Source of the DNA: Pseudomonas capsici
Lineage (GTDB): Bacteria > Pseudomonadota > Gammaproteobacteria > Pseudomonadales > Pseudomonadaceae
Length of the DNA: 64,000 bases
Direction: 5' to 3'
Assembly: GCF_017165765.1 (NCBI RefSeq)
Contig: NZ_JAFGZD010000025.1
Location: 1 to 64,000 of the forward strand
The position numbers were made by a program, and so were the translations under genes. The notes beneath the pieces are model-generated. The model saw only the letters and a list, made by a program, of their open reading frames with translations. It searched no databases and was not told the DNA's origin. Of this stretch, positions 20,514-29,533 are shown one piece after another (position 1 is the first letter of the stretch; each line of letters begins with the position of its first letter).

Positions 20514-22688
20514 CTACCTGTTCTGAGCCTTGAACTCCCGACGACGGCGATGCAACACCGGCTCGGTGTAGCCGTTCGGCTGTCGGGTGCCTTCGATCAC
20601 CAGTTCGACGGCGGCCTGGAAGGCGATATTGCTATCGAAATCCGGGGCCAGCGGGCGGTATAGCGGGTCGTTGGCATTCTGGCGGTCCACCACCGGAGCC
20701 ATGCGCTTGAGGCTTTCCAGTACCTGGGCTTCGGTGACCACGCCATGGCGCAGCCAGTTGGCCATGTGCTGGCTGGAGATGCGCAGCGTGGCACGGTCTT
20801 CCATCAGGCCGATGTCATTGATGTCCGGCACTTTCGAGCAACCCACGCCCTGATCGATCCAGCGTACGACGTAGCCCAGAATGCCCTGGGCATTGTTGTC
20901 CAGCTCGTTGCGGATCTCTTCCGGCGTCCAGTTGACCTGCGGTGCCAGCGGGATGGTGAGGATATCGTCCACCGAAGCGGGCACGCGCTGCGCCAGTTCG
21001 GCCTGACGGGCGAACACGTCGACCTTGTGATAATGCAAGGCGTGCAGGGCGGCAGCGGTAGGCGAAGGCACCCAGGCGGTGTTGGCACCCGCCAGCGGAT
21101 GGGCAATTTTCTGCTCCAGCATGGCGGCCATCAGGTCCGGCATGGCCCACATGCCCTTGCCGATCTGTGCCTTGCCCTGTAGACCGCACTTGAGGCCGAT
21201 ATCGACGTTGGAGTTCTCGTAGGCGCCGATCCACTTCTCGGCTTTCATCTGCGCCTTGCGCACCACGGGACCCGCTTCCATGGAGGTATGGATCTCGTCG
21301 CCCGTGCGGTCCAGGAAACCGGTGTTGATGAACACCACACGCTCGCTCGCCGCCTGGATACAGGCCTTGAGGTTGACCGTGGTGCGGCGTTCCTCGTCCA
21401 TGATCCCGACTTTCAGCGTGTTGCGCGCCAGCCCCAGAACCTGCTCGATACGGCCGAACAGTTCATTGGTGAATGCCGCCTCTTCCGGGCCATGCATCTT
21501 GGGTTTGACGATGTATACGGAACCGCTGCGGCTGTTGCTGCGCGACGTATTGCCGTTGAGGTTATGGATCGCCGCAAGGCTGGTCAGCAGGCCGTCGAGA
21601 ATGCCTTCGGGCACTTCGTTGCCGTGTTTGTCCAGAATGGCGTCGATGGTCATCAGATGGCCCACGTTGCGGATGAACAGCAACGAGCGGCCATGCAGCG
21701 TGACTTCACTCCCCTCAGGAGTGGTGTAGACGCGATCCGGGTTCATGGTACGGGTAAAGGTTTCGCCGCCCTTGGAGACTTCTTCGGCCAGATCGCCTTT
21801 CATCAGGCCCAGCCAGTTGCGGTATACCACCACCTTGTCGTCGGCATCGACTGCGGCAATGGAGTCTTCGCAGTCCATGATGGTGGTCAGTGCGGCTTCC
21901 ATCAGGATGTCTTTCACACCTGCCGGGTCCGTCAGGCCGACCGGGCTGGATGCATCGATCTGGATCTCGAAGTGCAGACCGTTGTGCTTGAGCAGAATGG
22001 CCAGCGGTGCGGAAGGGTCGCCCTGGAAACCGATCAGTTGGGCGTCATCCTTGAGGCCGGTATTGCTGCCGCCCTTGAGGCTGATGACCAGTTTGCCATC
22101 GATCAGCTTATAAGCCGTCGAGTCGACGTGAGAGCCGGCCGCCAGTGGCGCGGCTTCGTCCAGGAAGGTGCGGGCGAAGGCAATCACCTTGTCGCCGCGG
22201 ACCTTGTTGTAGCCCTTGCCCTTTTCGGCTCCGCCTTCTTCGCTGATGGCATCTGTGCCATAGAGCGCGTCGTACAGCGAACCCCAGCGGGCATTGGAGG
22301 CATTGAGGGCAAAGCGGGCATTCATTACCGGCACGACCAGTTGCGGGCCTGCCATGGTGGCGATTTCTTCATCGACGTTTTGCGTCGTGATCCGGAAGTC
22401 CGCCGCTTCTGGCAGCAGATAACCGATTTCCTGAAGGAAAGTCTTGTAAGCCGAGGCGTCGTGGGCCTGTCCGGCATTGGACTGGTGCCAGGCATCGATT
22501 CTTGCCTGCAAGTCATCACGTTTGGCGAGCAGGGCTCTGTTCTTTGGCGCAAGCTCATGGATCAGTTTGTCAGCCCCGGCCCAGAACGCTGTGGTATCTA
22601 TGCCGGTTCCTGGGGTGGCTTCGTTCTGCACGAAGTCGAACAGGACTTTGGCGACCTGCAGGTCACCGACTTGAACGTACTCAGTCAT
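20514..22688 (-). CDS. glcB: Malate synthase G
   Basis: A 724-residue cytoplasmic enzyme that condenses glyoxylate and acetyl-CoA to malate, needed for growth on acetate, glycolate and fatty acids. The length and blocks such as [71 protein letters not shown] and [13 protein letters not shown] are typical of isoform G (GlcB) rather than isoform A. The active-site Arg, Glu and Asp regions are intact. It is monocistronic; the glycolate oxidase genes glcDEF are not in this window. Confidence 0.97.
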   Translation of the reverse strand: MTEYVQVGDLQVAKVLFDFVQNEATPGTGIDTTAFWAGADKLIHELAPKNRALLAKRDDLQARIDAWHQSNAGQAHDASAYKTFLQEIGYLLPEAADFRITTQNVDEEIATMAGPQLVVPVMNARFALNASNARWGSLYDALYGTDAISEEGGAEKGKGYNKVRGDKVIAFARTFLDEAAPLAAGSHVDSTAYKLIDGKLVISLKGGSNTGLKDDAQLIGFQGDPSAPLAILLKHNGLHFEIQIDASSPVGLTDPAGVKDILMEAALTTIMDCEDSIAAVDADDKVVVYRNWLGLMKGDLAEEVSKGGETFTRTMNPDRVYTTPEGSEVTLHGRSLLFIRNVGHLMTIDAILDKHGNEVPEGILDGLLTSLAAIHNLNGNTSRSNSRSGSVYIVKPKMHGPEEAAFTNELFGRIEQVLGLARNTLKVGIMDEERRTTVNLKACIQAASERVVFINTGFLDRTGDEIHTSMEAGPVVRKAQMKAEKWIGAYENSNVDIGLKCGLQGKAQIGKGMWAMPDLMAAMLEQKIAHPLAGANTAWVPSPTAAALHALHYHKVDVFARQAELAQRVPASVDDILTIPLAPQVNWTPEEIRNELDNNAQGILGYVVRWIDQGVGCSKVPDINDIGLMEDRATLRISSQHMANWLRHGVVTEAQVLESLKRMAPVVDRQNANDPLYRPLAPDFDSNIAFQAAVELVIEGTRQPNGYTEPVLHRRRREFKAQNR

Positions 22689-23006
22689 TGCACTTGCCTC
22701 ACTCTGCTCAGCAGGTCGAGCTCACTCAAGGAGCGCTCTGTTATTGGTTTCGGTGTTATGTAGTGCGCGCCGCGGAATACTACATGAGCAGCAGCGATGA
22801 GGGATGAATATGTCACCAAACGACTGAAGTTTCACGACCAGTCACGCTGCCGACCCGGATGTTCTCAAAAATGACGGCGATTGTTCCAGATAATTATCAA
22901 AACGGTACACGTTCTGCGCGTTGCAGTGCCTGTGTGAACCTTGCCTATACTTTTGCGACATCCGCCGGGTCTGACGGCGCCTTTTTGAAAGCAGAGGAAG
23001 TCACCT
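22689..23006. promoter_or_regulatory. Divergent promoter region of glcB and the ACT-domain gene
   Basis: About 320 bases without a gene. A good -10 box TATACT at 22946-22951, with CTTGCC/TTGCAG words upstream, probably serves the plus-strand gene. GTAGTGCGCGCCGCGGAATACTAC near 22763 is an imperfect palindrome close to the glcB start and could bind a repressor; that is only a guess from symmetry. Confidence 0.4.
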
Positions 23007-23525
23007 GTGAATCATCTCGTAGTCACTGTGGTTGCACCCGACAAACCGGGTCAGGTCGAGCGTATCGCCCAATGCATCGCCGATCATGGCGGCAACTGGC
23101 TGGAGAGCCGCATGTCGCGCATGGCCGGGCAGTTCGCCGGCATCCTGCGGGTCGGTGTCCCGGCTGAAAACCATGATGAACTGATCCAGGCCCTGCGGGT
23201 GCTGACGGTCCACGGCATTCATGTGCAACTGGCCGAAAGCACCGCCGAAGCCCTCGGCTCCTGGAAAACCATCAGCATGCAACTGGTGGGCAATGACCGA
23301 CCCGGCATCGTGCGCGATATCACCCGCTTGCTGACCGGGCAGGGCGTCAATGTCGAAAGCCTGATCACCGACATCACCCCGGCACCCATGAGCAGTGAAC
23401 TGCTGTTCCATGCCGACGCCGTACTGGGCGTACCCCTGAACCTGTCACTGGACGATCTGCAGGCCCGGCTCGAAACCCTGGCGGACGATCTGATGGTGGA
23501 GTTGGTGTTGAAGACGGAGAGTTGA
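23007..23525 (+). CDS. Glycine cleavage system regulator GcvR-like, double ACT domain protein
   Basis: A 172-residue protein made of two ACT domains (about residues 2-80 and 88-165): LVVTVVAPDKPGQVERIAQCI and ISMQLVGNDRPGIVRDITRLL are the typical N-terminal strands and helices. The family includes GcvR, which antagonises the activator GcvA of glycine cleavage genes; no gcvA is nearby, so the target is uncertain. Translation starts at GTG 23007, with AGAGGAAG at good spacing. It is preceded by a clear -10 box and followed by accessory DNA. Confidence 0.82.
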   Translation: MNHLVVTVVAPDKPGQVERIAQCIADHGGNWLESRMSRMAGQFAGILRVGVPAENHDELIQALRVLTVHGIHVQLAESTAEALGSWKTISMQLVGNDRPGIVRDITRLLTGQGVNVESLITDITPAPMSSELLFHADAVLGVPLNLSLDDLQARLETLADDLMVELVLKTES

Positions 23526-23648
23526 GGGGGAGTGCCTCATGTAAAGACGAGAGGCGCCCTGGAGTGCCACTCGTTCTTCTTGCTGTGCTATCGCTGCACG
23601 TCCCAGAACTCCACATACCGTTTGCTCTGGCTCCGCTTGACGATGAAT

Positions 23649-23669
23649 AGTTATTCAATATGATTAACT
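23649..23669. promoter_or_regulatory. Palindromic operator candidate of the toxin-antitoxin pair
   Basis: AGTTA-N-TCA-N3-TGA-N-TAACT is a 21-base dyad in an AT-rich stretch 43 bases upstream of the antitoxin start. Ribbon-helix-helix antitoxins autoregulate by binding such symmetric sites. Confidence 0.55.
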
Positions 23670-23711
23670 TTAAATCTAATTGCTGCATGGTTACACAGAG
23701 GTGAATCCATC

Positions 23712-23984
23712 ATGACAACTACCACTAAAACTCGATCTGTCACCGCTCACGTGCCAGTCCACCTGGCTGAGAAAATCGACATGATGGCTGAGCGTCTGGA
23801 GCGTTCAAGAAACTGGATCGTCAAACAGGCTCTTTGTGCCTGGATTGATCAGGAGGAAGAGCGCAGCCGCTTGACTCGAGAAGCCTTGGCAGATGTGGAC
23901 GCTGGCCGCGTTATTGAGCATCAGGCTGTTCAGGCATGGGCGGATAGCCTCAGCACCGAGACTCCGTTACCGGTGCCGCGCTGA
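23712..23984 (+). CDS. parD: Antitoxin, CopG/ParD-type ribbon-helix-helix protein
   Basis: A 90-residue antitoxin. Residues 8-50 form a ribbon-helix-helix DNA-binding fold (TAHVPVHLAEKIDMMAERL, then RSRNWIVKQAL), and the acidic C-terminal half (EEERSRLTREALADVDAGR) is the usual toxin-binding arm. AGAGGTG precedes the ATG. The stop codon overlaps the toxin start by one base (TGATG). It represses its own promoter, most likely at the dyad upstream. The pair interrupts an otherwise conserved stretch between the ACT-domain gene and rarD, so it is probably acquired. Confidence 0.85.
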   Translation: MTTTTKTRSVTAHVPVHLAEKIDMMAERLERSRNWIVKQALCAWIDQEEERSRLTREALADVDAGRVIEHQAVQAWADSLSTETPLPVPR

Positions 23985-24259
23985 TGGAGTTGAAGTGGAC
24001 AAGCAAAGCGCTCTCCGACATTGCCAGACTGTACGAATTTCTTGCTGCTGTGAATCAGCCTGCTGCTGCCCATACGGTTCAACAACTCACTGCTGCTCCA
24101 ACCATTTTGCTGACTAACCCACGTATTGGGGAATATCTGGAAGAGTTTGAGCCTCGTGATGTGCGTCGAATCCTGATCGGGCACTACGAGCTGCGCTATG
24201 AAATAAAGGATTCCACTATTTACCTGTTGCGTCTGTGGCATACCCGCGAAGATCGGTGA
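23984..24259 (+). CDS. parE: Toxin, RelE/ParE superfamily
   Basis: A 91-residue toxin of the RelE/ParE fold: KWTSKALSDIARLYEFL is the N-terminal helical hairpin, and RRILIGHYELRYEI plus IYLLRLWHTREDR form the C-terminal sheet with the typical closing H-x-R-E-x-R. ParE toxins poison DNA gyrase, RelE toxins cut mRNA on the ribosome; the partner type (ribbon-helix-helix) and closing motif favour ParE, but activity is not proven. It is translationally coupled to the antitoxin. Confidence 0.85.
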   Translation: MELKWTSKALSDIARLYEFLAAVNQPAAAHTVQQLTAAPTILLTNPRIGEYLEEFEPRDVRRILIGHYELRYEIKDSTIYLLRLWHTREDR

Positions 24260-24479
24260 TGCAGGAGTTCAAAAGTGCCCCAAAGAAAACGTTTGGCCTG
24301 AGCAAGCTGTAGACAATCTCATGTTATCCAAGTTAACCGTGCACCCGCCTGTGGATAACCTGGGGAGATGGCCTTGTGCGCCACGGTGGACGTGGCTTTG
24401 CGAGGTTTGATCAAAAAACCAGCAGTTTCAATGGCTTGTGCACAAATAAGGTGAACCTGCCTGTGGATAACCGTTGGAG
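24260..24479. other. Intergenic region with two DnaA-box-like direct repeats
   Basis: The sequence CCTGTGGATAACC occurs twice, at about 24349-24361 and 24461-24472; each contains TGTGGATAA, a perfect reverse-complement DnaA box (24350-24358 and 24462-24470). GTGCAC words lie just upstream of each (GTGCACCCGC, TGTGCACAAA), so the repeat is longer than the box. No gene is visible. Confidence 0.5.
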
Positions 24480-24531
24480 AACCCTTTGCAGGCCATATGA
24501 ATCGTGGCTTGCAAAGGGTTGTATGTTTTTT
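24480..24531 (+). terminator. Terminator after the toxin-antitoxin region
   Basis: AACCCTTTGCA and TGCAAAGGGTT form an 11-bp perfect stem extended inward by GGCC/GGC, followed by GTATGTTTTTT. It ends just before the convergent rarD stop codon. Confidence 0.8.
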
Positions 24532-24533
24532 GA

Positions 24534-25421
24534 TCAGCGACGGCGGCGCAGACTTAGCCAGGCATCGACGCTGTAGATTGCCAGCCCTGCCCAGATGCAG
24601 ACGAAGGTGATGATGGTGCTGGTGTTCAGGTGCTCGCCATAGAGCAGGACCGCAAGGGCGAGGACCAGGGTCGGCGCGACGTATTGCAGAAAGCCCAGTG
24701 CGGTGTAGGGCAAGTGGCGGGCGGCGGCGTTGAAGCACACCAGAGGCACCAGCGTCACCGGGCCTGCGGCTGCCAGCCACAGCGCCTGGCTGGTGGTCCA
24801 GAACTCGGGCTGTGCTGTCTGGGCCATGGGGTTGAGCAGCAGCCAGGCCAGGGCCAGCGGGACCAGCATCCAGGTTTCCACCACCAGACCGGGCAGGGCG
24901 GCCACCGGGGCTTTCTTGCGGATCAGGCCGTAGAAGCCGAAGGTCAGCGGCAGTAGCAGTGACACCCACGGCAGATTGCCAACGTGCCAGACCTGCTGGG
25001 CAACTCCGGCTGTCGCCAGCAGCACTGCCAGCCATTGCAGGCGTCGCAGGCGCTCGCCCAGCAGCAACATCCCGAGCAGCACGTTGACCAGCGGGTTGAT
25101 GTAATAACCCAGGCTGGCTTCGACCATGCGTCCGTTGTTCACGGCCCAGACGTAAACCATCCAGTTACAGGCGATCAGGCTGCCGCTGAGCGCCAGCACC
25201 GCCAGCCGTTGCGGGTTTTCCCGCAGTTCGCGCCACCAGCCGGGGTGTTTCCAGAACAGGAGCAGCAGGGAGCCGAACAATGCCGACCAGATTGCCCGGT
25301 GAATGATGATCTCAAGGGCGGGAACCGCCGCGAGAAGTTTGAAGTACATCGGGAACAGGCCCCAGATGATGTAAGCACTCAGGCCAAGAATATATCCACG
25401 GCGTGGGTTGGCAGCTTGCAT
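24534..25421 (-). CDS. rarD: RarD protein, EamA-family drug/metabolite transporter
   Basis: A 295-residue inner-membrane protein with ten hydrophobic segments in two EamA halves. GYILGLSAYIIWGLFPMYFK at the N-terminus, LLLFWKHPGW and GYYINPLVNVLLGMLLLGERL are typical of the RarD (chloramphenicol-sensitive) branch. The substrate is unknown. The C-terminus ends in a basic patch (LSLRRRR). It lies downstream of srkA on the same strand with about 80 bases between. Confidence 0.9.
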   Translation of the reverse strand: MQAANPRRGYILGLSAYIIWGLFPMYFKLLAAVPALEIIIHRAIWSALFGSLLLLFWKHPGWWRELRENPQRLAVLALSGSLIACNWMVYVWAVNNGRMVEASLGYYINPLVNVLLGMLLLGERLRRLQWLAVLLATAGVAQQVWHVGNLPWVSLLLPLTFGFYGLIRKKAPVAALPGLVVETWMLVPLALAWLLLNPMAQTAQPEFWTTSQALWLAAAGPVTLVPLVCFNAAARHLPYTALGFLQYVAPTLVLALAVLLYGEHLNTSTIITFVCIWAGLAIYSVDAWLSLRRRR

Positions 25422-25503
25422 GTAGCTTCCTTGTACTCAACAGCAGGTGTTTTGGGTGGTACGCGTGCGCCACAGGCTGTGAGCGTGTGGCGCACGAGAC
25501 GGG

Positions 25504-26478
25504 TCAGAACAGTTTCAGAGGATCTTCGTTCAGTGCCGACAATTGCTCGCGCAAGGCCAGGATATGGTCGCCCCAGTAACGCTCGGTGCCGAACCACGGA
25601 AAGCTGCGCGGGAAGGCCGGATCGTCCCAGCGTCGCGCCAGCCAGGCGCTGTAGTGCATCAGGCGCAAAGCGCGCAACGGTTCGATGAGCGCGAGCTCGG
25701 CGGGATCGAAGTCGTGGAATTCGTTGTAGCCGTCCATCAGTTCCGACAATTGTCCCAGGCATTCCTGACGATCACCTGCCAGCATCATCCAGATGTCCTG
25801 TACGGCAGGTCCCATGCGACAGTCGTCCAGATCGACAATGTGGAACATTTCGTCGCGGCACATCATGTTGCCGGGATGGCAATCGCCATGGATGCGGATA
25901 TTGCTGTGGGGCGTTGCCGCGTAGACATCCTCGATACGCTTGAGCAGGTCCCGGGCGACTGACTCGTAGGCCGGGAGCAGGCTGCGTGGGATGCAGTCGT
26001 TGCTCAGCAGATAGTCGAGGGAGTCATGGCCGAAGTTTTTCACGCCCAGGGCTTCGCGATGCTCGAACGGTCGGGTTGCGCCCACAGCATGAATACGCCC
26101 CAGCAACTGGCCCAGACGATAAAGCTGATCGAGGTTGCCCGGCTCCGGGGCTCGTCCGCCGCGACGCGGAAACAGCGTGAAGCGAAAGTCGCTGTGCTCG
26201 AACAGGGTCTGCCCGTTGTGTACCAGCGGAGCAACCACTGGCACTTCGACCGCTGCCAGCTCGAAGGTAAAGCTGTGCTCTTCAAGAATCGCTTCGTTGC
26301 TCCACCGTTGCGGGCGATAGAACTTGGCGATCAAGGGCTGTTCGTCTTCGATGCCGACCTGGTAGACCCGGTTTTCATAACTGTTGAGGGCCAGGACGCG
26401 GGCATCACTGAGAAAGCCGATGCTTTCGACGGCGTCGAGAACGAGATCGGGGGTGAGTGTTGCAAACGGGTGGGCCAT
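25504..26478 (-). CDS. srkA: Stress response kinase A (YihE/RdoA family)
   Basis: A 324-residue Ser/Thr kinase of the APH/choline-kinase fold, known in E. coli to counter programmed death pathways and envelope stress. The catalytic loop is RIHGDCHPGNMM (Asp and Asn), followed by HIVDLDDCRMGPAVQD with the metal-binding Asp; LIAKFYRPQRWS carries the ATP-anchoring Lys. The ATG at 26478 has AGGAG five bases upstream and gives MAHPFATLTPD; an upstream extension of 44 residues lacks family similarity. In E. coli the gene is coupled to dsbA, but not here. Confidence 0.93.
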   Translation of the reverse strand: MAHPFATLTPDLVLDAVESIGFLSDARVLALNSYENRVYQVGIEDEQPLIAKFYRPQRWSNEAILEEHSFTFELAAVEVPVVAPLVHNGQTLFEHSDFRFTLFPRRGGRAPEPGNLDQLYRLGQLLGRIHAVGATRPFEHREALGVKNFGHDSLDYLLSNDCIPRSLLPAYESVARDLLKRIEDVYAATPHSNIRIHGDCHPGNMMCRDEMFHIVDLDDCRMGPAVQDIWMMLAGDRQECLGQLSELMDGYNEFHDFDPAELALIEPLRALRLMHYSAWLARRWDDPAFPRSFPWFGTERYWGDHILALREQLSALNEDPLKLF

Positions 26479-26660
26479 GCTGACTCCTGCGCGCAGCAAG
26501 TCGCCGCGTTGGACTGCTGATGTTAACGCAGAGTGACTGTGGTTCGCTAAGCCGATCCGCTTTTTCATAAACGTCACACAACGGTCATCGTTTGGTCGTC
26601 GCATAGCCATGTCCGTCGATTAGTGTCGCCGCCAATGAGATCGATCTCAAGCGAGTGACC

Positions 26661-27679
26661 ATGACTGACCTGAAAGAAGTTGCACAACGCGCAGGGGTAT
26701 CGCGGGCCACAGCGGCACGCACCTTCGCGACACCTGACATGGTGCGCCCGGCCACCCGTGATCAGGTCTTCGCGGCGGCCAGCGAGCTGGGTTTTCGTCC
26801 CAACCGCCTGGGGCGTCAGTTGCGTCTGCAAACCACCAATCTGCTCGGCGTGGTGGTACCCAATCTGCTCAACCCGGTATTTGCCGAACAGTTTCAGGCC
26901 ATGGAACGGGCAGCCCGTGCGCGGGGATACAACCTGCTGCTGGCGACCACTGACTACGCCAGCGAGCGTGAAAGCGAAGTGGTCGAAAATTGCTGCGCCA
27001 GAGGGTCGACGGCCTGGTGCTGACCGTGACCGATGCCGAGTGCAATCTCGTTCTGCAAAAGCTTGCCAGTGAAGACACACCTTTCGTCCTGGCTTATCAC
27101 CAGACCGACAACCCCGATTACAGCGCCGTGTCTGTGGATAACCGTGCAGGCATGGCCCTGGCGACCCGTTATCTGCTGGATGCCGGTCATCGGCGTATCG
27201 GCATGGTGGCCGGCCCGGCCATGCAGTCCGACCGGGCACGCCTGCGTTATGCCGGGTATTGCGATGCCATGACCGAGCGGGGCCTCGATGTGCTGCCGGT
27301 CATTGAGATGCCTGATCACACCCGTGCCGACTTTTGCGCCTTGATGCCTTTCTTGAATGACCCGCATGCGCCGACAGCGCTGGTCTGCTCCAACGATCTG
27401 TTGGCCATCAGTCTGATTGCCGAGTTGCGCCGTAACGGCCTAGGTGTGCCCGAGCAATTCTCGGTGATCGGGTTCGATGGCATCGCCCTGGGCACCCAGA
27501 TGCACCCGACCTTGTGCAGCGTTGTTCAACCGATTGCCGCTTTGGCACAGATCGTCATCGACCAGTTACTGGCCCGGATCTGTGGCGCGTCCCCTGTTTC
27601 CCATTGTCTGCCGTGCCATATCCGGCCCGGCGAAAGTACCCAGCCCCATGAGGAGATGCTTCATGCTCAGTCTCGGTAA
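26661..27679 (+). pseudogene. LacI-family transcriptional regulator, interrupted by a -1 frameshift
   Basis: The first part, 26661-26987, encodes the HTH (DLKEVAQRAGVSRATAARTF) and hinge, then VVVPNLLNPVFAEQFQAMERA of the effector domain. The reading frame then breaks: after GTC GAA AA the expected Leu-Leu-Arg-Gln-Arg-Val-Asp-Gly continues in the frame beginning TTG at 26990 and runs without interruption to 27679 (SVIGFDGIALG near the end). One base is missing at the A4 run 26986-26989. Either the gene is broken, giving a 120-residue DNA-binding fragment with a short wrong tail, or one base is a sequencing error. It is the first gene of an ABC-transporter operon, overlaps the next gene by 17 bases, and would be expected to repress it. 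Confidence 0.82.
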
Positions 27680-28664
27680 AACCCTGGCGGCTTTGCTGCT
27701 CTGTGGTGCGGCAAGTCTGGTTCAGGCTGCTGAAACCGCCATTTGTTACAACTGCCCGCCTGAGTGGGCCGACTGGGGGACTCAGCTCAAGGCGATTGCC
27801 GACAAAACGGGCGTGCAGGTCCCGCTGGACAACAAGAACTCCGGTCAGGCACTGGCACAGATTGTCGCCGAGCAGGCTGCGCCTGTGGCCGACGTGGTGT
27901 ATTACGGCGTGACCTTCGGCCTGCAGGCGCAGAAGGCCGGTGTAGTCGATACCTATAAACCCAGGCACTGGGACGATATTCCGGCAGGCCTGAAAGACCC
28001 GGCCGGTCACTGGTTCGCGATTCATTCCGGCACGCTTGGTATCATGGTCAACGTCGATGCTCTGGGCGGTCTGCCTGTTCCTCAGAGCTGGTCGGATCTG
28101 CTCAAGCCCGAGTACAAGGGCATGGTCGGTTATCTCGATCCGTCCAGTGCGTTTGTCGGTTATGTCTCGGCAGTGGCCATCAACCGGGCCATGGGGGGCT
28201 CGCTGGATGACTTCACGCCAGCCATCGACTACTTCCAGAAACTGGCGAAGAACTCACCGATCGTGCCCAAGCAGACCGCCTATGCGCGGGTGCTGTCCGG
28301 CGAGCTGCCGATCCTGATCGACTATGACTTCAATGCCTACCGCGCCCGTTACAAGGACAAGGCCAACGTCGCGTTCGTGATTCCTCGGGAAGGCACCATC
28401 GGCGTGCCCTATGTCATGAGCATGATCAACAAGGCTCCGCATCGCGCCAATGCCGAGAAGGTGCTGGATTTTGTGCTGTCCGATGAAGGGCAGGCGCTCT
28501 GGGCCAAGGCGTATCTGCGTCCTGTGCGTTCGAAAATCCCGGCCGAGGTGGCCGCTCAGTTCCTGCCGGACAGCGATTACGCCCGTGCCGGTGTTGTGGA
28601 TTACGAGCAAATGGCCGCAGTGCAGGAAGCGTTCGCAGCCCGCTATCTGCGTGAGGTGAAGTAA
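27663..28664 (+). CDS. ABC transporter periplasmic substrate-binding protein
   Basis: A 333-residue binding protein with a Sec signal peptide (MLSLGKTLAALLLCGAAS...VQAAE, cleavage near residue 22). The mature protein belongs to the type II iron/polyamine/phosphonate-like group (SBP_bac_6-type): DVVYYGVTFGLQAQKAGVVD, WFAIHSGTLGIMVNVDAL, YKGMVGYLDPSSAFVG and VAFVIPREGTIGVPYVMSM. The ligand cannot be read from sequence; the linked phosphodiesterase suggests an organic phosphate ester. The start at 27663 overlaps the LacI gene end and is the only one giving a leader. Confidence 0.88.
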   Translation: MLSLGKTLAALLLCGAASLVQAAETAICYNCPPEWADWGTQLKAIADKTGVQVPLDNKNSGQALAQIVAEQAAPVADVVYYGVTFGLQAQKAGVVDTYKPRHWDDIPAGLKDPAGHWFAIHSGTLGIMVNVDALGGLPVPQSWSDLLKPEYKGMVGYLDPSSAFVGYVSAVAINRAMGGSLDDFTPAIDYFQKLAKNSPIVPKQTAYARVLSGELPILIDYDFNAYRARYKDKANVAFVIPREGTIGVPYVMSMINKAPHRANAEKVLDFVLSDEGQALWAKAYLRPVRSKIPAEVAAQFLPDSDYARAGVVDYEQMAAVQEAFAARYLREVK

Positions 28665-29533
28665 TGACCGCCTCGCTGGAGCATGCGAGCACTGTGCGGC
28701 CGGGCAGATTCCCGAGGTTCAGCCTGCGCCCGAGCGCTGCCGTGGCACTTGCCCCGGCAATGGCGGTGCTGCTGGCCTTCTGGCTGTTGCCGCTTGCGCA
28801 CCTGATCATTTTGGGCGGGCAAAATCCCGAGGGCGTCGGCAGCGGGTATTGGCAGATACTGAGCAGCGCCCAGTATCTGGGCAGTCTGGCGCAGACCTGT
28901 CTGTTGGCTGTGGTAGTCACGCTTGCCGCTTTGCTGGTAGGTGGTATCAGCGGTGTGTTTCTTGCCCGACAGCGCTTTTTCGGCCGCTCGGCACTGGTGG
29001 CCTTGCTGACCTTTCCATTGGCTTTTCCCGGAGTGGTGGTGGGGTTTCTGGTGATCCTGCTGGCCGGACGCCAGGGGATCTTTGCCGCGCTCGGGCTTGA
29101 GCTGGCGGGGGAGCGCTGGATCTTCGCCTATTCGCTCACCGGCCTGTTCATTGGTTATCTGTACTTCTCGATCCCGCGGGTGATCCTCACGGTGATGGCG
29201 GCCTGCGAAAGTCTGGACCGTAGCCCGGAAGAGGCCGCGCACTCTCTGGGAGCCGGTCACTGGCGGGTGGTCTGCGATGTCATCGTTCCGGGCCTGACCC
29301 CGGCGCTGGTGTCCTGTGGAGCGATCTGTTTCGCCACGTCGATGGGGGCCTTCGGGACTGCCTTCACGCTCGGGACCCGGCTGAACGTCACGCCGGTCGC
29401 GATCTACAACGTCTTCACCAACTACGCCAACTTCACCGTGGCCGCTGCGCTGTCGGTCATTCTCGGTGCTGTGACCTGGGCTGTGTTGCTGCTGGCTCGT
29501 CGCCTGGTCAAGACGTCAGGAGTTGCGCTGTGA
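28664..29533 (+). CDS. ABC transporter permease (first)
   Basis: A 289-residue inner-membrane permease with six hydrophobic segments. The cytoplasmic coupling motif (EAA loop) is ESLDRSPEEAAHSLGAGHWR followed by VIVPGLTPALVS. The start ATG overlaps the stop of the binding-protein gene by one base (TAATG), and the stop overlaps the next permease by four bases. It is similar to permeases of the spermidine/phosphonate/iron group. Confidence 0.9.
   Translation: MTASLEHASTVRPGRFPRFSLRPSAAVALAPAMAVLLAFWLLPLAHLIILGGQNPEGVGSGYWQILSSAQYLGSLAQTCLLAVVVTLAALLVGGISGVFLARQRFFGRSALVALLTFPLAFPGVVVGFLVILLAGRQGIFAALGLELAGERWIFAYSLTGLFIGYLYFSIPRVILTVMAACESLDRSPEEAAHSLGAGHWRVVCDVIVPGLTPALVSCGAICFATSMGAFGTAFTLGTRLNVTPVAIYNVFTNYANFTVAAALSVILGAVTWAVLLLARRLVKTSGVAL

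Noticed and set aside
24349-24472. Replication origin
   Set aside because: Only two DnaA boxes, no dnaA/dnaN, no clear unwinding element; reported as a repeat only.
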